64,000 nucleotides of DNA from Pseudomonas sp. URMO17WK12:I2 (GCF_003253735.1 NZ_QKYW01000004.1:124001-188000), one strand, 5' to 3'; shown: positions 8,885-22,385, numbered from the stretch's first letter. Numbers and translations: made by a program. The notes: generated by a model from the sequence alone, not told the origin.

Positions 8885-10246
8885 ATGGGTCGCCTCCTTC
8901 GCCTTCACACGCTTCTCGCCGGTACGGCCTGCTGGGCCTCGTTCGCCATTGCCCAGGACAGTACCAGCGCTTATCCCGCCACACTGGCCGGCCATGCGCT
9001 GATGCCGGCGGCGAGCTTCATTCAACCACCCGCCGATGCGCCGGCGGATTTCGCCATCAGCGGCAAATTTTCCAACGGCCAGCGCAACGAACGGCTCGGC
9101 AGCCTCGAGGGCCTGTCGGCCAATCGCCCCACCGGTATGTCGCTGCCCTTCGAGGGTCAGCCGCTGCAGGGCCATTCCGGCATCAAGCACATGCCGGACG
9201 GCAGCTTCTGGGTGCTCACCGACAACGGCTTCGGCACCCAGGCCAACTCCGCCGACGCCATGCTCCACCTCAGCCATTACACCATCGACTTCCAGCGCGG
9301 CGACTTCAAGCGCCTGGCCACGGTGTTTCTCAGCGACCCGGACAAGAAGGTGCCGTTTCGCATCGTTCACGAAGGCACCCCGGCTCGCTACCTGAGCGGC
9401 GCGGACTTCGACCCGGAAAGCTTTCAGCTGATCGGCGATTCCATCTGGATCGGCGACGAGTTCGGCCCCTACCTGATCAAGACCGATCTCAAGGGCCGCG
9501 TACAGGCGGTATTCGACGTCGAGGCCGATGGCAAGCCGGTGCGCTCACCCGACAACCCCGTCGTCACCACCCCGGCCTGGCCGGCCGACGCGATGAGCTT
9601 CCAGGTACGCCGCTCCAAGGGCCTGGAAGGCATGGCCGCCGCGAAGGACGGCAGCAAGCTCTATGCACTGCTCGAAGGCCCGCTATGGGACGCGGCCAGC
9701 CAGGGTGCCGAGCAGCGCGACGGCAAGAGCGTGCTGCGGGTGCTCGAGTTCGACATCGCCAGTGAAGCCTGGACGGGCCGTCACTGGTTCTACCCGCTGG
9801 AGCAGCCCGGCCACGCCATCGGCGACTTCAACATGATCGATGCGGCCAGTGGCCTGGTCATCGAGCGCGACAACGGTGAGGGCACGGCGGACAAGGCCTG
9901 CCCGGCCGGCGAAAAAGGCACCACCTGTTTCTCGGATATCGCCCGTTTCAAGCGCGTCTACAAGGTCGCCTTCGACGACGGCAACGTCGGCCAGGCGGTG
10001 CGCAAGGTCGGCCATATCGACCTGCTGGCCATCCAGGATCCCCAGGGCATCGCCCGCAAGCCGCTGAACGACGGCGTGCTGACCTTTCCGTTCTTCACCA
10101 TCGAGAACGTCGACATCGTCGATGATCGCCATATCGTGGTCGGCAACGACAACAACCTGCCGTTCTCCAGCAGCCGCGAACCGAACAAGGCCGATGACAA
10201 CGAAATGGTGCTGCTGGAAGTCGGCGAGCTACTGAAGGCTCGTTGA
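8885..10246 (+). CDS. Esterase-like activity of phytase family protein (exported)
   Basis: A 453-residue protein with a signal peptide ([19 protein letters not shown]), so periplasmic or secreted. Segments such as [32 protein letters not shown] and [21 protein letters not shown] fit a beta-propeller of the phytase-like esterase family (PF13449). [21 protein letters not shown] is the usual C-terminal block. The substrate is unverified; phosphate esters are the family suggestion. Its place upstream of radC matches PAO1 PA5318. Confidence 0.8.
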   Translation: MGRLLRLHTLLAGTACWASFAIAQDSTSAYPATLAGHALMPAASFIQPPADAPADFAISGKFSNGQRNERLGSLEGLSANRPTGMSLPFEGQPLQGHSGIKHMPDGSFWVLTDNGFGTQANSADAMLHLSHYTIDFQRGDFKRLATVFLSDPDKKVPFRIVHEGTPARYLSGADFDPESFQLIGDSIWIGDEFGPYLIKTDLKGRVQAVFDVEADGKPVRSPDNPVVTTPAWPADAMSFQVRRSKGLEGMAAAKDGSKLYALLEGPLWDAASQGAEQRDGKSVLRVLEFDIASEAWTGRHWFYPLEQPGHAIGDFNMIDAASGLVIERDNGEGTADKACPAGEKGTTCFSDIARFKRVYKVAFDDGNVGQAVRKVGHIDLLAIQDPQGIARKPLNDGVLTFPFFTIENVDIVDDRHIVVGNDNNLPFSSSREPNKADDNEMVLLEVGELLKAR

Positions 10247-10263
10247 CGGATAAGGCGGCGCCG

Positions 10264-10938
10264 CTACATCCAGCCATGCTCGGCCATCGACAGCGGCTCG
10301 CCGTCGCCAATGATGAAATGGTCGAGGATGCGCACCTCGACCAGCGCCAGGGCCTCCTTCAGGCGCTGGGTCAGCACCTTGTCGGCCTGGCTCGGCTCGG
10401 CGACGCCGGACGGATGATTGTGGGTGAGGATCAGCGCCGCGGCGTTATGGGCCAGGGCGCGCTTGACCACTTGCCGCGGGTAGACGCTGGCGCTGTCGAT
10501 GGAACCCTGGAACAACGCCTCGAAGGCCAGCACGCGGTGCTTGGCATCGAGAAACAGGCAACCGAACACTTCATGAGGCTCGTGGCGCAGCAACGCCTTG
10601 AGATAGTCACGCACCGCCTGGGGGCTTTCCAGCGCCGAGTCGCGACGCAGTTGCTCGGCCAGGTGGCGACGGCCCATTTCGAGCACGGCCTGCAATTGGG
10701 CGAACTTGGCGGGACCGAGGCCCAGGTGCTGGCAGAAGGACGGCAGATCGGCCTGCAACAGTGCGCGCAGGCTGCCGAAATCGGCGAGCAGATGGCGTGC
10801 CAGATCCACCGCACTCTGCCCCGCCACACCGGTACGCAGGAAGATCGCCAACAGCTCGGCGTCGGTCAGGCTGGCGGCACCCTGGGCCAGCAATTTTTCC
10901 CGCGGGCGCTCTGCCGCGGGCCACTGACGAATACTCAT
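10264..10938 (-). CDS. radC: RadC family JAB/MPN-domain protein
   Basis: A 224-residue protein with an N-terminal helix-hairpin-helix region ([20 protein letters not shown]) and a C-terminal JAB1/MPN metal-binding domain. The latter contains [18 protein letters not shown], the HxHP...D zinc motif. Despite the name, a direct role in DNA repair is not established for the family. The start MSIRQWP gives the standard length. It is divergent from coaBC. A much longer antisense frame continuing over coaBC is a composition artefact. Confidence 0.92.
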   Translation of the reverse strand: MSIRQWPAAERPREKLLAQGAASLTDAELLAIFLRTGVAGQSAVDLARHLLADFGSLRALLQADLPSFCQHLGLGPAKFAQLQAVLEMGRRHLAEQLRRDSALESPQAVRDYLKALLRHEPHEVFGCLFLDAKHRVLAFEALFQGSIDSASVYPRQVVKRALAHNAAALILTHNHPSGVAEPSQADKVLTQRLKEALALVEVRILDHFIIGDGEPLSMAEHGWM

Positions 10939-11115
10939 CAAGACGCTCCTTGTCCGTTCGCCTGCGCATTCACTTTCACCGGTAACGGCCTTGCCGGGCG
11001 CGCCGCTGCTCCCCTGCTGCCGCTGTGCTATCGTAGCCCGGTTTTTCGCAGGGCGCCGGGCCTGGGGAGGTCTCGGCCATCTGCGTCTGTAACTACACAC
11101 GACAAAGGCAGAGTT

Positions 11116-12324
11116 ATGCAGCGGCTGTATCGCAAACGCATCATCCTCGGCGTGGGTGGCGGCATCGCGGCGTACAAGAGCGCCGAACTGGTCCGCCGCC
11201 TCAAGGATCAGGGCGCCGAAGTGCGCGTGGTCATGACCCAGGGTGGTCGCGAATTCATCACCCCGCTGACCCTGCAGGCGCTGTCCGGCCACCCGGTGCA
11301 CCTGGATCTGCTCGACCCGGCGGCCGAAGCCGCCATGGGCCATATCGAACTGGCGCGCTGGGCCGATCTGGTGCTGATCGCGCCCGCCACCGCCGACCTG
11401 ATGGCGCGCCTGGCGCAAGGCGTGGCCGATGACCTGCTGACCACCCTGGTGCTGGCCACCGATGCCCCGGTGGCCCTGGCGCCGGCGATGAACCAGGCGA
11501 TGTGGCGCGACCCGGCCACCCTGGCCAACGTCGAGCTGCTGCGCAGCCGTGGCCTGAAACTGTTCGGCCCGGCCTCCGGCAGCCAGGCCTGTGGCGACGT
11601 CGGGTTGGGCCGCATGCTCGAAGCCGATGACCTGGCGCAGCTGGCCGCCGACTGCTTCGAGCACTTGGCACTGACCGGCAAGCACGTGCTGATCACCGCC
11701 GGCCCGACCCAGGAAAACATCGATCCGGTGCGCTATATCACCAACCACAGCTCCGGCAAGATGGGCTTCGCGCTCGCCGAAGCGGCGGTGGAAGCCGGCG
11801 CCAAGGTCACCCTGATCAGCGGCCCGGTGCACCTGGCAACGCCGGATCGGGTCACTCGCATCGACGTGGTCAGCGCCCGCGACATGCTCGCCGCCTGCGA
11901 AGCGGCGATGCCCTGCGACATCCTGATCGCCGCCGCGGCGGTGGCCGACTACCGGCCGGAAGTTGTCGCCCAGCACAAATTGAAGAAAGACCCCAACAGC
12001 GGCGATGGCCTGCTGTTGCAGATGGTGCGCAACCCGGACATTCTCGCCACCCTGGCGCAGCGTGACGACCGGCCGTTCAGCGTCGGCTTCGCCGCCGAGA
12101 CCGAGAATCTTCTGGAGTACGCCTCGCGCAAGCTCAAGGACAAGAATCTCGACCTGATCGTCGCCAACGACGTGGCCAACCCGAGCATCGGTTTCAACAG
12201 CGAGGACAACGCGATCACCATCATCGATCGCAGTTTGCAGCAGAGCAGCTTCGCGCAGACCAGCAAAGGCAAGATCGCCCGCCAGCTGGTGAGTTTCATC
12301 GCCGCACAGCAACCCAAATCCTGA
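11116..12324 (+). CDS. coaBC: Bifunctional phosphopantothenoylcysteine decarboxylase/phosphopantothenate-cysteine ligase
   Basis: A 402-residue enzyme of coenzyme A synthesis, joining cysteine to 4'-phosphopantothenate and then decarboxylating the product. The N-terminal flavoprotein CoaC domain (about 1-190) has [11 protein letters not shown], the HIELARWAD region with the catalytic His, PAMNQAMW, and the [10 protein letters not shown] clamp bearing the catalytic Cys. The CoaB domain (about 190-402) has [20 protein letters not shown] and a Lys in [11 protein letters not shown]. Start MQRLYR was chosen because the longer open frame upstream overlaps radC. dut follows 31 bp later, probably in one transcript. 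Confidence 0.95.
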   Translation: MQRLYRKRIILGVGGGIAAYKSAELVRRLKDQGAEVRVVMTQGGREFITPLTLQALSGHPVHLDLLDPAAEAAMGHIELARWADLVLIAPATADLMARLAQGVADDLLTTLVLATDAPVALAPAMNQAMWRDPATLANVELLRSRGLKLFGPASGSQACGDVGLGRMLEADDLAQLAADCFEHLALTGKHVLITAGPTQENIDPVRYITNHSSGKMGFALAEAAVEAGAKVTLISGPVHLATPDRVTRIDVVSARDMLAACEAAMPCDILIAAAAVADYRPEVVAQHKLKKDPNSGDGLLLQMVRNPDILATLAQRDDRPFSVGFAAETENLLEYASRKLKDKNLDLIVANDVANPSIGFNSEDNAITIIDRSLQQSSFAQTSKGKIARQLVSFIAAQQPKS

Positions 12325-12355
12325 TATCCATTCGCACGGAAACCCTGATCGCCCA

Positions 12356-12811
12356 ATGCACGCCCTACAAGCCAAGATCCTCGACCCCCGCCTCGGCAGT
12401 GAATTCCCCATGCCCGCCTACGCCACGCCCGGTTCGGCCGGCCTGGACCTGCGCGCCATGCTCAAGGAAGACCTGACCCTGGAGCCGGGCCAGACCGTGC
12501 TGATTCCCACCGGCCTGGCGATTCACGTCGCCGATCCGGGCCTGGCGGCATTGATCCTGCCGCGCTCGGGCCTGGGCCACAAACACGGCATCGTGCTGGG
12601 CAACCTGGTCGGCCTGATCGACTCCGACTACCAGGGCGAGCTGATGGTGTCGTGCTGGAACCGCGGCAATACCGCGTTCAACATGGCCATCGGCGAGCGT
12701 ATCGCCCAGCTGGTGCTGGTGCCGGTGATCCAGGCGCGCTTCGAAGTGGTCGAGGACTTCGACGACAGCGAGCGCGGCGCCGGTGGATTTGGCCACTCGG
12801 GTAGCAAATGA
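12356..12811 (+). CDS. dut: dUTP diphosphatase
   Basis: A 151-residue homotrimeric dUTPase that keeps uracil out of DNA and supplies dUMP for dTMP synthesis. The five family motifs are visible: [44 protein letters not shown] and the C-terminal [10 protein letters not shown] arm. It lies between coaBC and algC; only 29 bp separate it from the long algC start, so co-transcription is likely. Confidence 0.97.
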   Translation: MHALQAKILDPRLGSEFPMPAYATPGSAGLDLRAMLKEDLTLEPGQTVLIPTGLAIHVADPGLAALILPRSGLGHKHGIVLGNLVGLIDSDYQGELMVSCWNRGNTAFNMAIGERIAQLVLVPVIQARFEVVEDFDDSERGAGGFGHSGSK

Positions 12812-12829
12812 TCCCCCTCTAGATCGCCA

Positions 12830-12840
12830 GGAGACGTCGG

Positions 12841-12841
<1 letters not shown>
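12830..12841 (+). promoter_or_regulatory. algC ribosome-binding site and predicted ErsA pairing site
   Basis: AGGAG (12829-12833) lies 7 bases before the ATG at 12841. The stretch 12829-12841 (AGGAGACGTCGGA) is complementary to ErsA bases encoded at 18985-18974 with one bulged A and two G-U pairs. The pairing is a hand alignment, not an energy calculation. Confidence 0.45.
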
Positions 12842-16343
<3,502 letters not shown>

Positions 16344-16362
16344 TCACGGTTCGTGAAACGAA

Positions 16363-16385
16363 AACGCCGGCACTGAGCCGGCGTT
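16363..16385 (+). terminator. Probable argB terminator hairpin
   Basis: AACGCCGGC, loop ACTGA, then GCCGGCGTT, starting 19 bp after the argB stop. Only a weak T-rich tail (GTCATTTCT) follows. Confidence 0.6.
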
Positions 16386-16466
16386 GTCATTTCTGCAGCA
16401 CCAACTTCGCGGTTGCTTTACCGACTCGTACTGCCAGGTGCCGAAAGCGACCGTAAGGCTACCGCC

Positions 16467-16538
16467 TGTGGGAGCGGGCCATGCCCGCGAAAAAATCACA
16501 GATATGGCCTAGGCGTCCCCGCCTGTCCCACTCGAGTC
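16467..16538. repeat. REP pair, TGTGGGAGCGGGC family
   Basis: TGTGGGAGCGGGCCATGCC plus CGCGAAAAA (16468-16495), followed by an inverted, diverged partner (16511-16538) that resembles the reverse complement of the block at 57181-57209. This is part of the 645-bp gap 16386-17030, which otherwise holds another inverted repeat, a TRAP-gene remnant and a terminator. Confidence 0.7.
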
Positions 16539-16571
16539 CGCCAGCATTATCGTGTTGCTTGCAGGCTCAGG

Positions 16572-16664
16572 TGTAGCCTGGACCACGCTTCATCTGCACG
16601 GCCCGATCCGTCCACCGCTCTGCGATTGCAATGGAGGACAAAAAGAGCGTTGTCCACCCTACGG
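16572..16664. repeat. Imperfect inverted intergenic repeat
   Basis: GTAGCCTGGACCACGCTT (16572-16589) is related to the reverse complement of GAGCGTTGTCCACCCTAC (16645-16662). The arms lie about 55 bp apart. It looks like a decayed palindromic intergenic repeat pair. Confidence 0.45.
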
Positions 16665-16784
16665 CGGGAGCGCTTCTGCCTTCAATCAGCCATCAACGAA
16701 TCGCGTAGATATCCTTCTCGTTGGCCTCGGCATATTCATACAAGCGCGCCAGGTCCGTTGCTCATCTGCTCGACCAACGTGGCG

Positions 16785-16919
16785 AAGCGCTCGGTGAGAA
16801 CCGCGACCATGTATCGAGGCGTGATCACGTTCATCATCATCCAGCTGATGATGCTGGTCATCGCCTATCAGTTCCCGGCGCTGACCACCTGGCTTCCGAA
16901 TCAGGTCTACGGTTCGTAA
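16785..16919 (+). pseudogene. Remnant of a TRAP transporter large permease (DctM-like), C-terminal end only
   Basis: About 45 codons ending at TAA/16919 read as SVRT then MYRGVITFIIIQLMMLVIAY and FPALTTWLPNQVYGS. This fits the last cytoplasmic loop and membrane helix of DctM/mannitol-type TRAP large subunits, normally over 420 residues. Upstream sequence in the same frame has no membrane protein character, so the rest of the gene is gone. A good terminator remains directly downstream, as expected for a deleted gene that kept its 3' end. A stand-alone 36-residue membrane peptide from the ATG at 16809 cannot be excluded. Confidence 0.55.
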
Positions 16920-16934
16920 ACTGCCTGGCAACGC

Positions 16935-16961
16935 AAAACGCCCGTTTCGACGGGCGTTTTT
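16935..16961 (+). terminator. Rho-independent terminator behind the TRAP remnant
   Basis: AAACGCCCG, loop TTTCGA, then CGGGCGTTTTT. A strong hairpin with T tract, 15 bp after the remnant's stop. Confidence 0.85.
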
Positions 16962-17030
16962 CATGGCATTGGCGAACCTCGCCACCGCGTCGTGGCCCAA
17001 CAGCCAATCTCTACAGGAGCAGCACGTCCC

Positions 17031-17927
17031 ATGAGCACTACCAACGAACGCATCCAGCTGGGCGACCTGGTCTGCTGGCGCATCCATCATGCCGGCGCCG
17101 AGCTGCTGGTCAGTGAGCAAGGCGCGCAGATTCTTCGCTATCAGCCGGCCAAGGGCCAACCGCTGATCTGGCTCAGCGACGAGGCGGCCTATGAAACCGG
17201 AAAGAGCGTACGCGGCGGTGTGCCGGTGTGCTGGCCCTGGTTCGGCGACCTGCAGCGCAACCCCGACGCCATCCGCTCTGCCTACACACGCCCTGAACAG
17301 GCTCCGGCCCACGGCCTGGTACGCGACCGTGACTGGCAACTGATCGGCCTGAATACCGAAGAAGATGGCGTGACCCTGTCGTTCGCCTTCGACACCGCCG
17401 CCCAGCCGATTGCCGAATGGCCGCATGCTGCCGAGCTGCAGCTCGACATCCACCTCGGCGAGCGCCTGAAGCTGAGCCTGACCACCCGCAACCTGGGCGA
17501 CAGCGAACTGCCGATCAGCCAGGCGCTGCACACCTACTTCGCGGTCAGCGATATCCGCAAGGTACAGATCGAAGGCCTGGACGCCTGCCGCTACGTCGAC
17601 ACCCTGCAGGACTGGAAGAAAGTACGCCAGAAAGGCGCGGTGACCTTCAGCGGCGAAACCGACCGCATCTACCTCGACACGCCGCAACAGCTGAGCATCG
17701 TCGACCCGGCCTGGAAACGACGCATTGTCATGCGCAGCGAAGGCTCGGCCTCGGCGGTGGTGTGGAACCCGTGGATCGCCAAGGCCAAGCGCCTCTCGCA
17801 ATTCGCCGACGACGCCTGGCAGGGCATGCTTTGCATCGAGCACGCCAACCTGCTGGAAGACTCGCTGATCCTCGCCCCGGGGGCCGAATACCGCCTCGAC
17901 GTGACGCTATGGGCGCAAGCGCTGTGA
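17031..17927 (+). CDS. D-hexose-6-phosphate mutarotase (YeaD-like)
   Basis: A 298-residue aldose-1-epimerase-superfamily protein that interconverts alpha and beta anomers of hexose 6-phosphates. Recognisable blocks are GKSVRGGVPVCWPWFG, the catalytic-His region APAHGLVRDRDWQL and SQALHTYFAVSDI, and the carboxylate region WNPWIAKAKRLSQF. The start at MSTTNER has AGGAG 11 bases upstream; the longer frame to 16992 would begin inside the terminator-proximal spacer. It stands alone between the junction region and engB. Confidence 0.85.
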   Translation: MSTTNERIQLGDLVCWRIHHAGAELLVSEQGAQILRYQPAKGQPLIWLSDEAAYETGKSVRGGVPVCWPWFGDLQRNPDAIRSAYTRPEQAPAHGLVRDRDWQLIGLNTEEDGVTLSFAFDTAAQPIAEWPHAAELQLDIHLGERLKLSLTTRNLGDSELPISQALHTYFAVSDIRKVQIEGLDACRYVDTLQDWKKVRQKGAVTFSGETDRIYLDTPQQLSIVDPAWKRRIVMRSEGSASAVVWNPWIAKAKRLSQFADDAWQGMLCIEHANLLEDSLILAPGAEYRLDVTLWAQAL

Positions 17928-17978
17928 GGTGAGCCCAGGTCGCGGTAGTCAGCCCGCACGCGTCAGCAGGCCCCCAGC

Positions 17979-17984
17979 CTGTTA
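17979..17984 (+). promoter_or_regulatory. Candidate -10 element before engB
   Basis: TGTTAGACT contains an extended-10-like TAGACT. Transcription would begin near 17991, leaving about 30 bases of leader before the ATG at 18022 but almost none before the ATG at 17995. This is the reason for preferring the later start of engB. Confidence 0.4.
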
Positions 17985-18021
17985 GACTGCCGCGATGCAC
18001 GCCCCATCACCGGATACCCCG

Positions 18022-18669
18022 ATGCAAGCAAAGAACCCTGCAATCGGCTTGTGTCAGCAAGCCACCTTTCTGATCAGCGCCGCCAAGGTCGACCAATGCC
18101 CGGACGACCAGGGCTTTGAAGTCGCCTTCGCCGGCCGCTCCAACGCCGGCAAATCCAGCGCGCTGAACACCCTGACCCACGCCAGCCTGGCGCGCACCTC
18201 GAAAACCCCGGGGCGCACCCAGCTGCTGAACTTCTTCCGCCTGGACGAAGAGCGCCGCCTGGTCGACCTGCCCGGTTACGGCTACGCCAAGGTGCCGATT
18301 CCGCTCAAGCTGCACTGGCAGAAACACCTCGAGGCCTACCTGGGTAGCCGCGAGAGCCTGCGCGGGCTGATGCTGATGATGGACATCCGCCATCCGCTGA
18401 CCGAGTTCGACCGCATGATGCTCGACTGGTCCGGCGCCAGCGGCATGCCCATGCACATCCTGCTGACCAAGGCCGACAAGCTGGCCTTTGGCGCAGCGAA
18501 AACCACCCTGCTCAAGGTGCAGCAGGAGATCCGCAAGGGGTGGGGCGATCACGTCAGCATCCAGCTGTTCTCGGCGCCCAAACGCATTGGCGTGGAAGAC
18601 GCACAAACCGTCCTGGGCCACTGGCTGGGCCTGATTGGTGAAGAGGAAGAAGGCGAGCCTGAGGAGTAA
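18022..18669 (+). CDS. engB: Ribosome biogenesis GTPase YihA/EngB
   Basis: A 215-residue TrmE-Era-EngA-EngB family GTPase, essential in many bacteria for large ribosomal subunit assembly. G1 is [11 protein letters not shown]2 region is KTPGRTQ, G3 is DLPGYGYA, G4 is TKADKL and G5 is the FSAPK segment. The acidic C-terminal tail (EEEEGEPEE) is typical. An in-frame ATG at 17995 would add nine residues but lies on the probable transcription start. Next to ErsA and polA, the position is the same as in other Pseudomonas and comparable to yihA-spf-polA in E. coli. Confidence 0.94.
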   Translation: MQAKNPAIGLCQQATFLISAAKVDQCPDDQGFEVAFAGRSNAGKSSALNTLTHASLARTSKTPGRTQLLNFFRLDEERRLVDLPGYGYAKVPIPLKLHWQKHLEAYLGSRESLRGLMLMMDIRHPLTEFDRMMLDWSGASGMPMHILLTKADKLAFGAAKTTLLKVQQEIRKGWGDHVSIQLFSAPKRIGVEDAQTVLGHWLGLIGEEEEGEPEE

Positions 18670-18719
18670 TCCGCCCAGCTATTTCCGGGAGCTCGCAGCG
18701 TAGCGGCAGATACATGCCA

Positions 18720-18747
18720 GGGTATCGCTGCGCTCAACGCCAGGCTA
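18720..18747. repeat. Copy of a 28-bp dispersed intergenic sequence
   Basis: GGGTATCGCTGCGCTCAACG then CCAGGCTA. It recurs with two mismatches at 49928-49955. Neither copy lies in a gene I call. Confidence 0.5.
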
Positions 18748-18754
18748 GGTCATG

Positions 18755-18781
18755 AAACGCCCCGCCCATGCGGGGCGTTTT
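18755..18781 (+). terminator. engB terminator
   Basis: AAACGCCCCGC, loop CCAT, then GCGGGGCGTTTT. A strong stem with an A tract before and a T tract after it, so it can also act from the ErsA side. Confidence 0.85.
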
Positions 18782-18871
18782 GCATCCGCTGAAGTTGCGC
18801 TTGAGCGCTGAGGGGCTAGCCTGCTGGTAGGGGAAATCGAGCGGCAGTGGGCCTGGCACTTTTCTGCAGGC

Positions 18872-19004
18872 AAAAAAAACCCCGAACTTCGTATGGGGAG
18901 GGAGAAGATCGGGGTTTAAGGGTCTGAACCGCTAGGGCGGGGCTCAGATGTCTGCCAACACTTAACACAACAAAGGAGCATCGAAGGGCTTTATGGGCCA
19001 TTCG
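18872..19004 (-). ncRNA. ersA: Small RNA ErsA
   Basis: This lies in the polA-engB intergenic region where ErsA is encoded in P. aeruginosa, on the polA strand. An AlgU-type promoter (19010-19037) predicts a start near 19004. The 3' end is a hairpin of ACCCCGA with TCGGGGT around a pyrimidine-rich loop (TCTTCTCCCTCCCC), closed by eight T residues (complement of 18879-18872). The predicted length is about 133 nt, in line with the published 132 nt of ErsA. ErsA is an envelope-stress sRNA that acts on algC and oprD mRNAs with Hfq. A CUCCU segment (complement of 18974-18978) is available for pairing to Shine-Dalgarno sequences. Confidence 0.88.
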
Positions 19005-19009
19005 TAAAC

Positions 19010-19037
19010 TCTGACCGGGCGTTCAGAACTAAAGTTC
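19010..19037 (-). promoter_or_regulatory. AlgU (sigma22/RpoE-type) promoter of ersA
   Basis: On the minus strand GAACTT (19037-19032), 17 bases, then TCAGA (19014-19010). This agrees with the GAACTT-N16/17-TCnnA consensus for AlgU and with the known AlgU dependence of ErsA. Confidence 0.8.
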
Positions 19038-19061
19038 AGCGGCCCTTAGATTCCTTTGTTT

Positions 19062-19123
19062 GGTCTTAATAACAATTAAGACCGCACAGTACTAACTGAT
19101 AACGGGACGCAGCACCGTCCCGA
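19062..19123 (-). terminator. Hairpins downstream of polA
   Basis: Two palindromes precede the ersA promoter on the polA side. One is CGGGACGGTG/CGTCCCG (about 19102-19123), 5 bp after the polA stop. The other is GGTCTTAAT/ATTAAGACC (19062-19083). The first is the better polA terminator candidate; neither has a long T tract. Confidence 0.5.
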
Positions 19124-19127
19124 TTCA

Positions 19128-22013
19128 TCAGTGGGCTTCATCCCAATTGTTGCCGACACCGACCTCGACCAGCAGCGGCACATCGAGCTTCACGGTCTCG
19201 CCCATCAGCGGGCGAATCTGTGCGCTGACCTGCTCGACCAGATCCTCGCGCACCTCCAGCACCAGTTCATCGTGCACCTGCAGGATCACCCGGGCGTCCA
19301 GTCCCGACTCGCTCAGCCACTCGTCCACAGCCACCATGGCCTTCTTGATGATGTCCGCTGCGGTGCCCTGCATCGGCGCGTTGATCGCCGTGCGCTCGGC
19401 ACCGGCGCGCTCCTGGGGCCGGCTGGACTTGATCGCCGGCAGGTACAGGCGACGGCCGAACAGGGTCTCCACGTAGCCCTGCTCGGCAGCCTGGCGACGG
19501 GTGCGGTCCATGTACTCGCGCACACCGGGGTAACGGGCGAAGTAGGTTTCGATATAGGCCTTGGCGGTCTTGCTGTCGACGCCGATGTCCTTGGCCAGCT
19601 TCTGCGCGCCCATGCCGTAGATCAGGCCGAAGTTGATGGCCTTGGCGCTGCGCCGCTGGTCATTGCTGACCTGATCGAGCTCGACCTTGAACACTTCCGC
19701 GGCAGTCGCGGTGTGCACGTCGAGGTTGTCGCGAAAGGCGTTCATCAGCCCCTCGTCGCGCGACAGGTGGGCCATGATGCGCAGCTCGATCTGCGAATAG
19801 TCCGCGGCCACCAGCTTGTAGCCCTTCGGCGCCACGAACGCCTGGCGAATACGCCGGCCCTCGGCGCTGCGGATCGGGATGTTCTGCAGGTTCGGGTCAC
19901 TGGACGACAGCCGCCCGGTGGACGCCACGGCCTGTTGATAACTGGTGTGGATACGCCCGGTGCGCGGGTTGATCTGCTCCGGCAGACGATCGGTGTAGGT
20001 GCTCTTGAGCTTGCTCAGGCTGCGGTACTGCATCAGCACCTTGGGCAGCTCGTAATCCTGCTCGGCCAGCTCGGCGAGCACCGCTTCGGCGGTCGAGGCC
20101 TGGCCCTTGGCGGTCTTGCTGATAATCGGCAAGCCGAGCTTTTCATAGAGGATGGCGCCGAGCTGCTTGGGCGAGCCGAGGTTGAATTCCTCGCCGGCCA
20201 CCTCGAACGCCTGGCGCTCCAGGGCCACCAGCTTCTCGCCCAGTTCCTGGCTATGCTCGCCGAGCAGCTTGGCGTCGACCAGCGCGCCATTGCGCTCGAT
20301 GCGCGCCAGCACCGGCACCAGCGGGATCTCGATATCGCGCAGCACGCTGGCCAGGCTCGGAATCTCTTCCAGGCGCGCCCACAGGTTCTGGTGCAGGCGC
20401 AGGGTCACGTCGGCATCTTCGGCGGCGTACGGGCCGGCCTGCTCCAGGGCGATCTGGTCGAAGGTCAGCTGCTTGGCGCCCTTGCCGGCGATGTCCTCGA
20501 AACGGATGGTGCTGTGGCCCAGGTACTTGAGCGACAGGCTGTCCATGTCGTGGCGGGTGGCGGTGGAATCCAGCACGTAGGATTCGAGCATGGTGTCGAA
20601 CGCCACGCCCTGCACGTTGATCGGCGTGCTGGCATTGGCCAGTACGTTGATGTCGTACTTGGCGTGCTGACCGACCTTGGCCTTGTTCGGGTCTTCGAGA
20701 ATCGGCTTGAGCGCGCGCAGCACGGCGTCGCGATCGAGCTGCTGTGGCACGCCCATGTAGCTGTGCGCCACCGGCACGTATACCGCTTCGCCCGCCTTGA
20801 CCGCGAACGACAGGCCGACCAGTTGCGCCTGCTGGGCATCGATGCTGGTAGTTTCGGTATCGAAAGCGATCAGTTCGGCCTGCTTGAGATCCTCCAGCAA
20901 GGTATCGAACTCGCCCTGTTCGAGAATGGTGCGGTACTCGCCCGCGACCATGGGCGCCTGATCATCGGTCGCTGCCTGTTGTACGTCGGCGGCGGCTTCG
21001 ACTGCCGGGACTTCACCCTGTGCTTCGCCCGGCTCGCCGCTGGCCGCCGCACTAGCCGCCGCACTGAACAGGTCGTCGGCCGGCGGTGCGAGTTCCGATT
21101 TGACGGTCGCCTTGGCCTTCGGCGCAGCGCTCTTGGTCTGGCGCAGCAACTCGTCCAGCCAGCCCTTGAACTCCAGATCCTCGTAGAGCGGGCGCAGCAC
21201 ATCGATATCCGGCTCGCCGGGCATCAGTTGCGAGCAGTTCAGGTCCAACGGCACGTCCAGCTTGATGGTCGCCAACTGGTAGGAGAGGTAGGCCATCTCG
21301 CGGTGCTCCGCGAGCTTGGCGGGCAGCGTCTTGGCGCCGCGGATCGGCAGGCCGGGCACCTTGTCGAGGTTGGCGTAGATCACGTCCAGACCGCCGCCAA
21401 TGCCGACCAGCAGGCCCAGGGCGGTCTTCTCGCCAACCCCGGGCACGCCGGGAATGTTGTCGATCTTGTCGCCCATCAGCGCCAGGTAATCGATGATCAG
21501 CTCGGGGCCGACGCCGAACTTCTCCTTCACGCCTTCGATGTCGTAGACGCTGCCGGTCATGGTGTTGACCAGGGTGACGTGCTTGCACACCAGCTGCGCC
21601 ATGTCCTTGTCGCCAGTGGAGATCACCACGTCACGGCCTTCGGCGGCGCTCTGCCGGGCCAGGGTGCCGATCACATCGTCGGCCTCCACGCCCTCCACGC
21701 ACAGCAGCGGCAGGCCAAGGCCGCGCACACTGGCGTGCAGTGGCTCGACCTGCAGACGCAGCTCGTCGGGCATTGGCGGGCGATTGGCCTTGTAGTCGGC
21801 GAACAGCTCATCGCGGAAGGTACCGCCCTTGGCGTCGAAGACCACCGCGAAGGGACTGTCCGGGTACTGCCGACGCAGGCTGCGCAGCATGTTGAGCACC
21901 CCCTTCACCGCTCCGGTAGGCAGGCCTTTGGAGTTGGTCAGGGGTGGCAGGGCGTGAAAGGCGCGGTACAGATAAGAAGAACCGTCGACCAGGACGAGGG
22001 GAGCTTGGCTCAT
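19128..22013 (-). CDS. polA: DNA polymerase I
   Basis: 961 residues with all three domains. The 5'-nuclease domain spans about 1-290 ([36 protein letters not shown]). The 3'-5' exonuclease domain includes [10 protein letters not shown] and the polymerase domain has [23 protein letters not shown] and [11 protein letters not shown]. It fills Okazaki and repair gaps. Between nuclease and exonuclease is a low-complexity Ala/Glu/Pro-rich linker of roughly 60 residues, which accounts for the extra length over the usual 920-930. The start MSQAPLVLV was chosen from protein alignment knowledge; the open frame continues 417 codons upstream, antisense to thrB, and is not coding. Confidence 0.97.
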   Translation of the reverse strand: MSQAPLVLVDGSSYLYRAFHALPPLTNSKGLPTGAVKGVLNMLRSLRRQYPDSPFAVVFDAKGGTFRDELFADYKANRPPMPDELRLQVEPLHASVRGLGLPLLCVEGVEADDVIGTLARQSAAEGRDVVISTGDKDMAQLVCKHVTLVNTMTGSVYDIEGVKEKFGVGPELIIDYLALMGDKIDNIPGVPGVGEKTALGLLVGIGGGLDVIYANLDKVPGLPIRGAKTLPAKLAEHREMAYLSYQLATIKLDVPLDLNCSQLMPGEPDIDVLRPLYEDLEFKGWLDELLRQTKSAAPKAKATVKSELAPPADDLFSAAASAAASGEPGEAQGEVPAVEAAADVQQAATDDQAPMVAGEYRTILEQGEFDTLLEDLKQAELIAFDTETTSIDAQQAQLVGLSFAVKAGEAVYVPVAHSYMGVPQQLDRDAVLRALKPILEDPNKAKVGQHAKYDINVLANASTPINVQGVAFDTMLESYVLDSTATRHDMDSLSLKYLGHSTIRFEDIAGKGAKQLTFDQIALEQAGPYAAEDADVTLRLHQNLWARLEEIPSLASVLRDIEIPLVPVLARIERNGALVDAKLLGEHSQELGEKLVALERQAFEVAGEEFNLGSPKQLGAILYEKLGLPIISKTAKGQASTAEAVLAELAEQDYELPKVLMQYRSLSKLKSTYTDRLPEQINPRTGRIHTSYQQAVASTGRLSSSDPNLQNIPIRSAEGRRIRQAFVAPKGYKLVAADYSQIELRIMAHLSRDEGLMNAFRDNLDVHTATAAEVFKVELDQVSNDQRRSAKAINFGLIYGMGAQKLAKDIGVDSKTAKAYIETYFARYPGVREYMDRTRRQAAEQGYVETLFGRRLYLPAIKSSRPQERAGAERTAINAPMQGTAADIIKKAMVAVDEWLSESGLDARVILQVHDELVLEVREDLVEQVSAQIRPLMGETVKLDVPLLVEVGVGNNWDEAH

Positions 22014-22046
22014 GAGGGCAATCAACCTTTTCGGCGGGCGTGGCGC

Positions 22047-22052
22047 TAGAAT
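22047..22052 (+). promoter_or_regulatory. Candidate -10 element for the DUF2782-thrB unit
   Basis: TAGAAT, 36 bp before the ATG at 22089. The -35 region is poorly conserved, so this is tentative. Confidence 0.35.
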
Positions 22053-22088
22053 ACAAGGCACCGTTGATATCAAAGGGACAAGGTTACC

Positions 22089-22373
22089 ATGGGACCATTC
22101 AATCGCCTGATCCTGCTTGCCGCGCTGGCAGCCGTGCCGTTCGCCGCGCAGGCCAGTGATGCGCCCTCGGCCGAGCCCGATGTAACCATCCGCCAGGACG
22201 GCGACCGCACCGTGGAGGAGTACCGGGTCAACGGCTTCCTCTACGCCATCAAGGTCACCCCCAAGGGTGGCAAACCCTATTTCCTGGTACGGGCCGACGG
22301 CAGCGACGGCAATTTCGTGCGTTCCGATTCGCCGGATATGTTGATTCCGGCCTGGGAAATCTTCAGCTGGTAA
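22089..22373 (+). CDS. DUF2782 domain-containing exported protein
   Basis: A 94-residue protein with a signal peptide ([17 protein letters not shown]) and a compact mature domain of about 70 residues ([35 protein letters not shown]). This is the conserved DUF2782 family found next to polA and thrB in Pseudomonas (PAO1 PA5494 equivalent). The function is unknown. It is 12 bp upstream of thrB and very likely co-transcribed. Confidence 0.82.
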   Translation: MGPFNRLILLAALAAVPFAAQASDAPSAEPDVTIRQDGDRTVEEYRVNGFLYAIKVTPKGGKPYFLVRADGSDGNFVRSDSPDMLIPAWEIFSW

Positions 22374-22385
22374 GGCAGTCAATTC

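Noticed and set aside
10939..12411. Extension of radC into a 715-codon minus-strand protein over coaBC
   Set aside because: Only the last 224 residues are RadC; the rest is antisense to the coaBC coding frame.
16413..16919. 168-codon plus-strand gene in the junction region
   Set aside because: Only the last ~45 codons have protein character (TRAP permease end). The front part runs through a REP pair and inverted repeats.
19131..22049. 972-codon plus-strand frame antisense to polA
   Set aside because: It mirrors polA almost exactly and has a composition-driven sequence without domains.
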